From a bacterium MnTg04 (GTDB taxonomy: Bacteria > Pseudomonadota > Gammaproteobacteria > Steroidobacterales > MnTg04), in NCBI GenBank assembly GCA_008975185.1, contig BFAU01000073.1, forward strand, positions 1 through 15,165: DNA of 15,165 bases. Reading direction: 5' to 3'. How positions within the stretch are numbered: the first letter of the stretch is position 1; the number at the start of each line of letters is the position of its first letter. Below, piece by piece: positions 1 to 6,704 of this stretch. The notes beneath the pieces are model-generated. The model saw nothing but the letters and a program-made list of their open reading frames with translations, was not told the DNA's origin and did no database searches. The position numbers were made by a program, and so were the translations under genes.

Positions 1-1561
1 CGCCGAGATCCTGGTCCGGCTCGACCGTTGCATCGGTCTTTGCCTGTGCGCGTTGCACCGAGGCTGCAATCTGCCGCTCGCGTTCTTGCTGGCTGCCCTC
101 GGCGAGCCGTTTTTTGCGGGCGGTCAGTCGCGTCTGCCGCGCATCTTCCTCGATCCTGATGCGTGCGGCGCGGTCCTCAAACCTGTGTTTTGCCAGTTGC
201 GACTTTTGCTGTTGCAGGTCGCGTGCGGACAACTCCGACTTGGCGTATCGAAAATACTGGGCAAGGGGGATATGGCTCGGGCAAACATAATCGCAGCAAC
301 CGCACTCGATGCAGGCGTCGACCGAAAGTTTGGCCGCTTTGTCCAGGTCCCCGCCTTTGATCTGCCAGTACAGTTCCTCCGGCTGCAGACTGACAGGGCA
401 TACTTGCGCGCATTTGCCGCAGCGTATGCACGGCATCACGAAATCGGTCTGCTCCAGCTCGCCCGGGCCGGCGACCGCAATACAGTTGGTTCCCTTGACG
501 ACCGGCAGCCGGTCATCGGTCAGTGAAAACCCCATCATCGGGCCGCCCATCACCAATGCTTCGGCACCGTCGCGATAGCCGCCACACGCCGCGATCAGGT
601 CTGCGATTGGCGTTCCCAGCCTGACTTCGAGATTGCCAGGCAGATGGACGCCTTTCCCTGCAACGGTGGTAATTCGTGAAATCAGCGGCTGCCCATCAAT
701 CAACGCGTGTTTGATCGCCAGCGCCGTACCGACGTTCTGCGACAGGTAGCCGATGTCCTGTGGGAAGCCGTCATAAGGAACCTCCTGGCCGGTCAGGACC
801 TGCACCAGTTGCCGCTCTCCGCCGGCGGGGTATATCGAGTAGATTTTTCGCAGGACGATGCGCTCGTCGCCAGTCCTGGCTAACGCTTTTTCGAGTGCGG
901 TTATGGCTCTACGCTTGTCCCGCTCGATGCCGATCAGCGCTCTCGGTGCAGACATCGCGTGCAGCATGATTTGAATACCGGTTATCAAATCATCCGCATG
1001 CTCCCTCATCAACATGTCATCGCAACTGATAATGGGTTCGCATTCGGCGGCATTGACGATCAGAGCCTTGATGCCCCTGTCTTCGGCCTTGGACATCTTG
1101 GCAGCTGTTGGGTACACCGCGCCGCCGAGCCCGGTGATGCCGGCCTGGTGAATCCGGTCCTGGATTTCCTCAGGGCTTAGCGACAGGTAATCCAGGCAGG
1201 CAAGGCCGGTATCGATCGCATGGTCCTTGCCGTCCGACCTGAGCACTACGCACAGCGCACTGAGACCGCCAGGATGCGGAACGGGGTGCAGGCCTATGGA
1301 CTCTACCGTTCCCGATGTCGGTGCATGCACCGGCGCCGACACCTCGCCATCGGCCGCGCCGATCGGTTGCCCTTTGCACACATGATCGCCGGCTTTTACC
1401 AGCGGTATGGCCTCGCGGCCGATGTGCTGGCTCAGCGGAACCACCAGTTTGTCCGGAATCGGCACGTGTCGAATCGGGGTCAACGTGGACTGAATCTTGT
1501 TGGGTAACAGCTTCAGGCCGCCCCGGAAACGGCGTGGCATGATTTTGTCTTGCTGTTCCAT
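1..1561 (-). CDS. rsxC: Electron transport complex subunit RsxC/RnfC (partial, 3' end outside window)
   Basis: RsxC is the peripheral NADH-binding Fe-S subunit of the Rsx/Rnf complex, which links NADH, ferredoxin-type centres and an ion gradient at the inner membrane. About 520 residues are visible and the stop codon lies beyond base 1. Seen: a GLGGAVYPTA glycine-rich loop (about residues 144-153), the INAAECEP-like stretch VNAAECEPI, and two 4Fe-4S motifs, CIRCGKCAQVCP (Cys 378/381/384/388) and CIECGCCDYVCP (Cys 417/420/423/427). After about residue 440 comes a charged, Gln/Arg/Ala-rich, probably helical tail, as is common in gammaproteobacterial RsxC and variable in length. The ATG at 1561 is four bases after the rsxB stop; a second in-frame ATG at 1540 is possible. 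It is the last visible gene of the metG-rsxABC run. The identification is firm. Confidence 0.96.
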   Translation of the reverse strand, partial: MEQQDKIMPRRFRGGLKLLPNKIQSTLTPIRHVPIPDKLVVPLSQHIGREAIPLVKAGDHVCKGQPIGAADGEVSAPVHAPTSGTVESIGLHPVPHPGGLSALCVVLRSDGKDHAIDTGLACLDYLSLSPEEIQDRIHQAGITGLGGAVYPTAAKMSKAEDRGIKALIVNAAECEPIISCDDMLMREHADDLITGIQIMLHAMSAPRALIGIERDKRRAITALEKALARTGDERIVLRKIYSIYPAGGERQLVQVLTGQEVPYDGFPQDIGYLSQNVGTALAIKHALIDGQPLISRITTVAGKGVHLPGNLEVRLGTPIADLIAACGGYRDGAEALVMGGPMMGFSLTDDRLPVVKGTNCIAVAGPGELEQTDFVMPCIRCGKCAQVCPVSLQPEELYWQIKGGDLDKAAKLSVDACIECGCCDYVCPSHIPLAQYFRYAKSELSARDLQQQKSQLAKHRFEDRAARIRIEEDARQTRLTARKKRLAEGSQQERERQIAASVQRAQAKTDATVEPDQDLG

Positions 1562-1565
1562 AATC

Positions 1566-2108
1566 TTACTGGCCGACCCGCTGTTCCGGGCTGGGCCATT
1601 TCCAGTTGCCCGGTTGTGTGTCCGGGACAACCATATCGATACAGTCAACAGGGCAGGGCTCTACACACAGATCGCAACCCGTACACTCGGACTCGATCAC
1701 CGTGTGCATCTGCTTGCTGGCGCCAAGTATGGCGTCCACCGGGCAAGCCTGGATGCAGAGCGTGCAGCCGATACACAGATCTTCATCGATGACGGCTATT
1801 GCGAGTGGCTTTTCTTCGCCGAAGTCGGGATCGAGCGATTTGATATCCCTGCCGAGCAGCCTGGCCAGCGCCTGGATCGTCGCTTCGCCGCCAGGCGGGC
1901 ATTGGTTGATATCCGCCTTGCCCGCGGCTATTGCCTCCGCGTAGGGCCGGCAACCCGGGAAGTTGCACTGGCCGCATTGCGTTTGCGGCAGCAAGTTGTT
2001 GATTTGCTCGACTACCGGGTCTTTGGTAATTCTGAATCGATCCGCGGCAAAGCCAAGCGCCAGGCCTAAAGCGAGCGCGAGCAAGCCGATTGTGATGATC
2101 GCGATCAA
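1566..2108 (-). CDS. rsxB: Electron transport complex subunit RsxB/RnfB
   Basis: RsxB is the membrane-anchored polyferredoxin of the Rsx/Rnf complex and passes electrons between RsxC and the membrane subunits. The 180 residues show one N-terminal hydrophobic anchor (about 2-22), a Cys motif for the first cluster (TQCGQCNFPGC, Cys 45/48/53, with Cys 70), and a two-cluster ferredoxin domain with CIGCTLCIQACP (Cys 112/115/118/122) and CTGCDLCVEPCP (Cys 142/145/148/152). Length and layout fit E. coli RsxB. The start is a TTG: the first residues line up with the normal RsxB N-terminus, and no ATG or GTG lies close enough to replace it without losing the anchor. An AAGG-like site inside the end of rsxA and the gap of only two bases suggest translation coupled to rsxA. 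Confidence 0.96.
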   Translation of the reverse strand: MIAIITIGLLALALGLALGFAADRFRITKDPVVEQINNLLPQTQCGQCNFPGCRPYAEAIAAGKADINQCPPGGEATIQALARLLGRDIKSLDPDFGEEKPLAIAVIDEDLCIGCTLCIQACPVDAILGASKQMHTVIESECTGCDLCVEPCPVDCIDMVVPDTQPGNWKWPSPEQRVGQ

Positions 2109-2110
2109 GA

Positions 2111-2692
2111 CTACGCCTTGACCAGCCCGCTAAAGCCGAGAAAAGCGAGCGCCATGATCCCCGCGGTGATCAACGCGATCGATGCGCCTTTAAAGGGCTG
2201 CGGAATATCGGCAAGTTCGATCCTTTCGCGGATCGCGGAAAAGAAAACCAGGACCATCGAAAATCCGAGTGCGGCCCCGAAGCCGTACAGCAGCGACTCC
2301 ACGAAGCCATGTGATTCCTGGACATTCAACAAGGTCACGCCGAGCACTGCGCAATTGGTGGTTATCAGCGGCAAATATATTCCAAGGATCTGGTAAAGCA
2401 GTGGGCTGGACCTCCGCACCAACATTTCCGTGAATTGAACCATCGCGGCGATGAGTAAAATAAATGTAATCGTCCTCAGGTAGGTCAGCCCCAGCGGTTC
2501 GAGCAGGTAATGATGCAGGAGGTAGCTGGCCGCGGAAGACAAGGTAAGGACGAAAGTCGTCGCCAGGCCCATGCCCACGGCGCCATCCAGTTTCCGCGAT
2601 ACGCCCATGAACGGGCACAGGCCAAGAAACTTCACCAGTACGAAATTGTTGACCAGAACGGTACTGACGATTATCAAACCCAGTTCGCTCAT
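2111..2692 (-). CDS. rsxA: Electron transport complex subunit RsxA/RnfA
   Basis: RsxA is an integral inner-membrane subunit of the Rsx/Rnf complex. The protein is 193 residues, the same length as E. coli RsxA, and is hydrophobic throughout with about six membrane segments. Family landmarks are visible: VNNFVLVKFLGLCPFMGVS near residue 14, QFTEMLVRR in the middle, LPLITTNCAVLGV with its conserved Cys, and the C-terminal ALITAGIMALAFLGFSGLVK. NFVLVKFLGLCPF and TTNCAVLG hold the cysteines proposed in this family to bind an Fe-S centre within the membrane. The ATG at 2692 has an AAGG ribosome site six bases upstream. It begins 34 bases after the metG stop with no terminator between, so it probably shares a transcript with metG. 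Confidence 0.97.
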   Translation of the reverse strand: MSELGLIIVSTVLVNNFVLVKFLGLCPFMGVSRKLDGAVGMGLATTFVLTLSSAASYLLHHYLLEPLGLTYLRTITFILLIAAMVQFTEMLVRRSSPLLYQILGIYLPLITTNCAVLGVTLLNVQESHGFVESLLYGFGAALGFSMVLVFFSAIRERIELADIPQPFKGASIALITAGIMALAFLGFSGLVKA

Positions 2693-2698
2693 CTCATA

Positions 2699-2702
2699 CC
2701 TT
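2699..2702 (-). promoter_or_regulatory. Ribosome binding site of rsxA
   Basis: AAGG on the minus strand, six bases before the ATG at 2692. It lies in the 34-base metG-rsxA gap and supports the chosen start. Confidence 0.6.
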
Positions 2703-2726
2703 GGCGCCGATCATGTAGTCCTGTTC

Positions 2727-4397
2727 TCAGTGGTTCGCCGATGGCGCCAGTTCTTCGCGTGACGCCTGCAGCATTTTTTCGATATCCGCCGTCTCGATTC
2801 TTCGGGCCAGTGGCTTGAACGGATTGATCGCGCTTCCCAATTGCGGTTTTTGCAAATCGTCCCAGTTCAATTCACCGGATTGCAGAAATTCCTCGGCATT
2901 GCCCACGAGTTCGGGCAGCACCGGTTTGAGATAAATGCAAAGTTGCCTGAAATGGTTGAGGCCCTGCGTACAGATGGCCTGAATCTTTTGCTCATTGCCG
3001 TCTTCCTTGGCGAGAACCCATGGCTTGTTTTCATCGATAAAACGGTTTGCCTCGTCGGCCAGCGCCATGATCTTGCGAATGGCCCGCGAATATTCGCGTT
3101 TCTCGTAGGCATCGGCGATAGCCTCGGACGCCTCCGCAAAACGGGCGAACAAATCCGGATCCGGTATTTCGGCGGCCAGCTTTCCATCGCCCGTGCGCAG
3201 AACGAAGCCGGCGCAACGACTGGCAATATTAACCAGCTTGCCGACGACATCGCTGTTTACGCGTTGCCTGAAGTCCTCGAGATTCAAATCAAGGTCGTCG
3301 ATGCCGGGCCCCAGCTTGCCGGCGAAATAATATCTGAGGTGCTCGGGGTCGAGATGCTCCAGGTACGTCCTGGCGGTGATAAAAGTACCGCGCGACTTGG
3401 ACATCTTGGCGCCGTTGACGGCCAGGAAACCATGCGCCAGAATCGCGGTCGGAATCCGGTAACCGGCCCCATGCAGGACGGCCGGCCAGAAAAGCGCATG
3501 AAAATAAATGATGTCTTTGCCGACGAAATGATAAAGCTCGGTGCTGCCTCCCGGACGCCAGTAACTGTCGAAGTCGACGCCTTCGTTGCGGCAATACTGG
3601 AGAAAGCTCGACATATAACCAACCGGGGCGTCCAGCCAGACGTAAAAATACTTGCGGTCTTCCCCTGGAATTTCGAAGCCGAAATAGGGCGCATCCCGTG
3701 AAATATCCCAGTCGCGTAGGCCCGCTTCGAACCACTCGTCCAGTTTGTTGACTATGCTGGCATGCAGTTGCCCGCTGTGTATCCATTCACGCAGCATCGT
3801 TGCAAAATCAGCAAGCCGGAAAAATAGGTGTTCGGACTCTTTTTTCACCGGCGGGTTCCCCGAAACGACCGAAATCGGGTTGACCAGTTCGGATGGCGAA
3901 TAGGTCGCGCCGCAGACCTCGCAACTATCGCCGTACTGTTCGTTCGCGCCGCACCTGGGACAATTGCCGCGTACATACCGGTCGGGTAGAAACATGTTGC
4001 GCTGTTCGTCAAAGGCCTGGTGGATTGTTTTCCGGGTGATGTGGCCGTTCTCCACCAGGTTGGCGTATATGCTTTCTACAAGTTCGCGATTTTCCTCGGA
4101 ATGGGTGCTGTGGAAGTTATCCATTTCGATATGGAAATCCGCATAGTCGCGCCGGTTGCTCTCGGCAACCCGGTCAATGAGTTCTTCCGGGGTGATTCCT
4201 TCTTTCTCCGCGGTCAGCATGATCGGCGTGCCATGGGCGTCGCTGGCACAGACAAACACACAGTCATTGCCGCGCAGCTTTTGGAAACGCACCCAGATAT
4301 CTGTCTGCACGTATTCCAGCATATGGCCGAGGTGCAAGGGTCCGTTTGCATAAGGCAGGGCGCTGCTCACCAGGATCTGGCGTTTTTGTCTGTTCAT
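2727..4397 (-). CDS. metG: Methionyl-tRNA synthetase, short form without C-terminal tRNA-binding domain
   Basis: This enzyme charges tRNA-Met (initiator and elongator) with methionine in the cytosol. Class I signatures are intact: the HIGH motif as HLGH (residues 22-25, in ALPYANGPLHLGHMLE) and KMSKS (331-335). The zinc knuckle has all four cysteines (CPRCG at 146/149 and CEVC at 159/162), placing it in the E. coli-like, Zn-containing MetG1 group. The protein ends at residue 556, right after the helical anticodon-binding domain and the start of a linker (IEKMLQASREEL). E. coli MetG runs on to about 677 residues with an OB-fold tRNA-binding/dimer domain, which is wholly absent here. rsxA begins 34 bases later, leaving no room for a decayed remnant. 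The ATG at 4397 has no clear Shine-Dalgarno; an extended -10 lies about 50 bases upstream. Confidence 0.97.
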   Translation of the reverse strand: MNRQKRQILVSSALPYANGPLHLGHMLEYVQTDIWVRFQKLRGNDCVFVCASDAHGTPIMLTAEKEGITPEELIDRVAESNRRDYADFHIEMDNFHSTHSEENRELVESIYANLVENGHITRKTIHQAFDEQRNMFLPDRYVRGNCPRCGANEQYGDSCEVCGATYSPSELVNPISVVSGNPPVKKESEHLFFRLADFATMLREWIHSGQLHASIVNKLDEWFEAGLRDWDISRDAPYFGFEIPGEDRKYFYVWLDAPVGYMSSFLQYCRNEGVDFDSYWRPGGSTELYHFVGKDIIYFHALFWPAVLHGAGYRIPTAILAHGFLAVNGAKMSKSRGTFITARTYLEHLDPEHLRYYFAGKLGPGIDDLDLNLEDFRQRVNSDVVGKLVNIASRCAGFVLRTGDGKLAAEIPDPDLFARFAEASEAIADAYEKREYSRAIRKIMALADEANRFIDENKPWVLAKEDGNEQKIQAICTQGLNHFRQLCIYLKPVLPELVGNAEEFLQSGELNWDDLQKPQLGSAINPFKPLARRIETADIEKMLQASREELAPSANH

Positions 4398-4447
4398 GAT
4401 GGTTTAGCGCCCGGTGTGTCCGTTAAGCCGTTGTGCATCAAGGCCGG

Positions 4448-4458
4448 ATTATGCCACA
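4448..4458 (-). promoter_or_regulatory. Putative extended -10 promoter of metG (also one copy of an 11-base direct repeat)
   Basis: The minus strand reads TGTGGCATAAT, i.e. TG-G-CATAAT, an extended -10 matching TATAAT at five of six positions. I see no good -35 element at 16-18 bases, which is usual for extended -10 promoters. It sits five bases past the stop of the preceding PilT-like gene and would give a leader of about 40 bases for metG. The identical 11 bases occur at 9198-9208 upstream of the kinase gene. Confidence 0.45.
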
Positions 4459-4462
4459 AGGG

Positions 4463-5539
4463 TCAGCCATTTCGGGGCGCTTCCAGCTCTCTGATCTCCT
4501 CGAATTTCTTCTTGTCGAGCGCCTTCATATACGCCTCTTCGGCGGAGATCGTCCCTTTGTTGTACAGCGACATCAGCGACCCGTCCATGGTGCACATGCC
4601 AACGCCGGCGCTGCTCGCCATCGTGTTTTCCAGTTGATCCAGTTTTCCCTGGCGAACCAGGTTGGAAATCGCCGAATTGTTGATCAGTATGTCCAGGGCG
4701 GCGACCCGGCCGTCCTTGTCGCTTCGCCTGACCAGCTGCTGTGAAATCACGCCCCTCAAAGATGTTGACAGCATCGCCCGAACCGGGGCTTGCTTTTCCG
4801 CCGGAAAAGCATGAACGATCCGGTCGACAGTAGCGGCCGCGCCGTTCGTGTGCAGGGTTCCCATGACCAGGATTCCCATTTCGGCCGCCGTAACCGCGAT
4901 ACTCATCGTTTCAAGATCGCGCATTTCGCCAACCAGGACGACATCCGGGTCTTCGCGCAACGCAGATTTGAGGGCTGCAGCAAAACTGTGGGTGTGCGTC
5001 CCAATTTCCCGCTGGCTGATCAGGCAATTGACCCGCTTGTGAATGAACTCGATCGGATCTTCGATCGTAATGATATGGCCTTTGATGCGTTTGTTGATGG
5101 CATCGATCATCGCCGCCAGCGTCGTCGATTTGCCTGAACCGGTTTTTCCAGTGACCAGTATGAGGCCACTGGACGAACGGCAAAGCTCGCCAACTACGGT
5201 CGGCATACCAAGGTCGACCAGGGTCAGGGTCTTGCTCGGGATGGTCCTGAAAATACCGCCCAGTCCACCGAGGTGGCGGAAGATATTGACCCGGAATCGG
5301 GCGATGTCACCCAGAGTATAGGCGAAATCAGCGCCATCGTGCTTATCCAGCGCCTTTTGCGCCTTGCGAGTCATGATCTGCCCAAGTTCGGTCTCGGCTT
5401 CTTCCTGGCCAAGGGGTTCCGGGCGGAGTGTATGCAAGTCGCCGTATTGCCTGATACGGGGCGGGTCTCCGGCGACGAAATGCAGGTCGGAGCCTTTTTT
5501 TTCCACCGTCTCCTTTAGCAGCTCTTCGATCAGGCTCAC
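4463..5539 (-). CDS. PilT/PilU-family secretion-type ATPase (second of the pair, PilT-like)
   Basis: A predicted hexameric cytoplasmic ATPase of the type IV pilus retraction family. The 358 residues carry the N-terminal PAS-like domain (GSDLHFVAGDPPRIR near 16-30), Walker A GKTGSGKST (131-139), Asp box TIEDPIEF with Glu160/Asp161, Walker B DPDVVLVGEMRD with Glu205, and the His box GTLHTN (His230). All catalytic residues are present, so it should be an active ATPase. The PilT motif AIRNLIRE, needed for retraction in true PilT, is only partly kept (AISNLVRQ at 290-297), and the C-terminus ends in a charged Lys/Glu-rich tail. It is therefore a paralogue in the PilT/PilU family rather than certain PilT. 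The start is a GTG with a GGAG site seven bases upstream. It follows a second PilT-family gene by 14 bases and a kinase gene before that; no pilin or pilus assembly genes are nearby. Confidence 0.9.
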   Translation of the reverse strand: MSLIEELLKETVEKKGSDLHFVAGDPPRIRQYGDLHTLRPEPLGQEEAETELGQIMTRKAQKALDKHDGADFAYTLGDIARFRVNIFRHLGGLGGIFRTIPSKTLTLVDLGMPTVVGELCRSSSGLILVTGKTGSGKSTTLAAMIDAINKRIKGHIITIEDPIEFIHKRVNCLISQREIGTHTHSFAAALKSALREDPDVVLVGEMRDLETMSIAVTAAEMGILVMGTLHTNGAAATVDRIVHAFPAEKQAPVRAMLSTSLRGVISQQLVRRSDKDGRVAALDILINNSAISNLVRQGKLDQLENTMASSAGVGMCTMDGSLMSLYNKGTISAEEAYMKALDKKKFEEIRELEAPRNG

Positions 5540-5544
5540 GGGCG

Positions 5545-5550
5545 ATCTCC
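5545..5550 (-). promoter_or_regulatory. Ribosome binding site fixing the GTG start of the downstream PilT-like gene
   Basis: GGAGAT on the minus strand, with the GGAG core seven bases before the GTG at 5539. It lies within the 14-base gap after the preceding ATPase gene. Confidence 0.65.
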
Positions 5551-5553
5551 GTT

Positions 5554-6678
5554 TCAGGTTTCGAATCTGGGCATCAGGCCGGTATCGGTGACAAAACGCT
5601 TGAACAGGGATTTATCCTGCGCAAAGGATGCCGCATGATCCGGGTCGATCTCCTTGGCTTCAATGGCGTCCAGCAAGGCCTGGTCGAGCATTTGCATTCC
5701 CAGGTTCTTGCCGGTTTGCAACTGGGACGGAATTTGGTGGGTCTGGTCTGTCGAGATGAGCTTGGCGATGGCGCGGGTCATGATCATGATTTCCAGGATC
5801 GCCTTGCGGCTCCTGGAGTCCGGCGTCCTGACCAGCACCTGGGAGATCACGGCGATCAGACCCTGGGTCAGAAACGCTTTGGTCTGTTCGCGGAGATCGG
5901 CCGGCAAAGCGTCGATCATGCGGTCTATGGATTTTACAGCCCCGGTCGTATGCAAGGTGCCGAGAACGAGATGCCCCGTTTCGGCGGCGGTCATAGCCAT
6001 GGAAATGGTTTCCTCGTCGCGCAGTTCGCCGACCAGGATGACATCCGGATCTTCCCGCATTGCTGCGCGGACGCCATCGGCGAAGGAGCGTATATGGGTA
6101 CCCAGTTCCCGCTGGATTATCTGCGAGCTTTTGCTGGAATGCACGAATTCGATCGGGTCTTCCAGGCTGATGATATTCACCCGTCGATTTCGATTGATGT
6201 AATCGATCATCGCGGCGAGGGTCGTCGATTTTCCGGTTCCGGTCGAGCCGGTAACCAGGATCATGCCCTGATGATAGTCGCAAAGTTTCTTTACGATCGG
6301 CGGCATGCCAAGTTCGTCCAGTTCCGGTACTTCGTCCGGAATGTGTCTGAAGGTTGCGCCAACACCGGTTTCTTTGCGAAAAATATTGACCCGGAACCGG
6401 CCGCGGTCTTCACTGACATAGGCGAAATCCAGGTCGCTGCCCAAGTCAAACCGGTCACGCTGGTTTTCGGTCAGGATTTCGTCGACATACCCTTGCAGTT
6501 CAGTATCGCCAAGATCGCGAAAGCGAATCGTGGTCAGGTCGCCATTCAGCCTGAGCATCGGGGGGACGCCGACCGCGAGGTGGATATCGGAGCATCCTTG
6601 CTGCAGGCCGAGTTTCAGGAACGCATCGATTCTTGCCATCAGCGCCCGCCCTGCGATCTTATCGTCATTTGAATCCAC
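5554..6678 (-). CDS. PilT/PilU-family secretion-type ATPase (first of the pair, divergent)
   Basis: A second predicted hexameric motor ATPase of the PilT/PilU family, 374 residues long and clearly different from its neighbour. Seen: the N-terminal domain GCSDIHLAVGVPPMLRLNG (about 28-46), Walker A GSTGTGKST (144-152, the PilU-like TGTGKS form), Asp box SLEDPIEF with Glu173/Asp174, Walker B DPDVILVGELRD with Glu218, and the His box GTLHTT (His243). Catalytic residues are complete. The region matching PilT's AIRNLIRE reads AIAKLIST, so the retraction signature is largely lost. The C-terminal tail (after about 345) is unlike classic PilT. The start shown is a GTG whose AGGG is too close to act as a normal ribosome site; the in-frame ATG at 6639 (residue 14) has a GGGCGGG stretch upstream and is a fair alternative. 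It lies 26 bases after the kinase gene, so co-transcription is likely. Confidence 0.88.
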   Translation of the reverse strand: MDSNDDKIAGRALMARIDAFLKLGLQQGCSDIHLAVGVPPMLRLNGDLTTIRFRDLGDTELQGYVDEILTENQRDRFDLGSDLDFAYVSEDRGRFRVNIFRKETGVGATFRHIPDEVPELDELGMPPIVKKLCDYHQGMILVTGSTGTGKSTTLAAMIDYINRNRRVNIISLEDPIEFVHSSKSSQIIQRELGTHIRSFADGVRAAMREDPDVILVGELRDEETISMAMTAAETGHLVLGTLHTTGAVKSIDRMIDALPADLREQTKAFLTQGLIAVISQVLVRTPDSRSRKAILEIMIMTRAIAKLISTDQTHQIPSQLQTGKNLGMQMLDQALLDAIEAKEIDPDHAASFAQDKSLFKRFVTDTGLMPRFET

Positions 6679-6695
6679 CCTGAATGATTCCAGGG
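6678..6695 (-). repeat. Small inverted repeat at the start of the first PilT-like gene
   Basis: Arms CCCTG (6678-6682) and CAGGG (6691-6695) flank an 8-base loop in the 26-base gap between kinase and ATPase genes. On the transcript the AGGG arm directly abuts the GTG start, so the hairpin could mask initiation unless ribosomes arrive from the kinase gene. No T-run follows, so it does not look like a terminator. The functional role is inference. Confidence 0.35.
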
Positions 6696-6704
6696 CCTAG
6701 AATA

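Noticed and set aside
1497..2069. 190-residue open frame on the plus strand
   Set aside because: Antisense to rsxB and the start of rsxC; those have complete Fe-S motifs.
2693..2726. metG truncated by frameshift with a decayed C-terminal domain
   Set aside because: Only 34 bases lie before rsxA and they hold no trace of the OB-fold domain, so a clean short form is more likely.
2841..3701. 286-residue open frame on the plus strand
   Set aside because: It lies wholly antisense to metG, which has intact family motifs; the frame is a by-product of GC-rich codon use and resembles no family I know.
5635..6672. 345-residue open frame on the plus strand
   Set aside because: Antisense to the first PilT-family gene over nearly its whole length, with low-complexity, His/Asp-rich composition typical of shadow frames.
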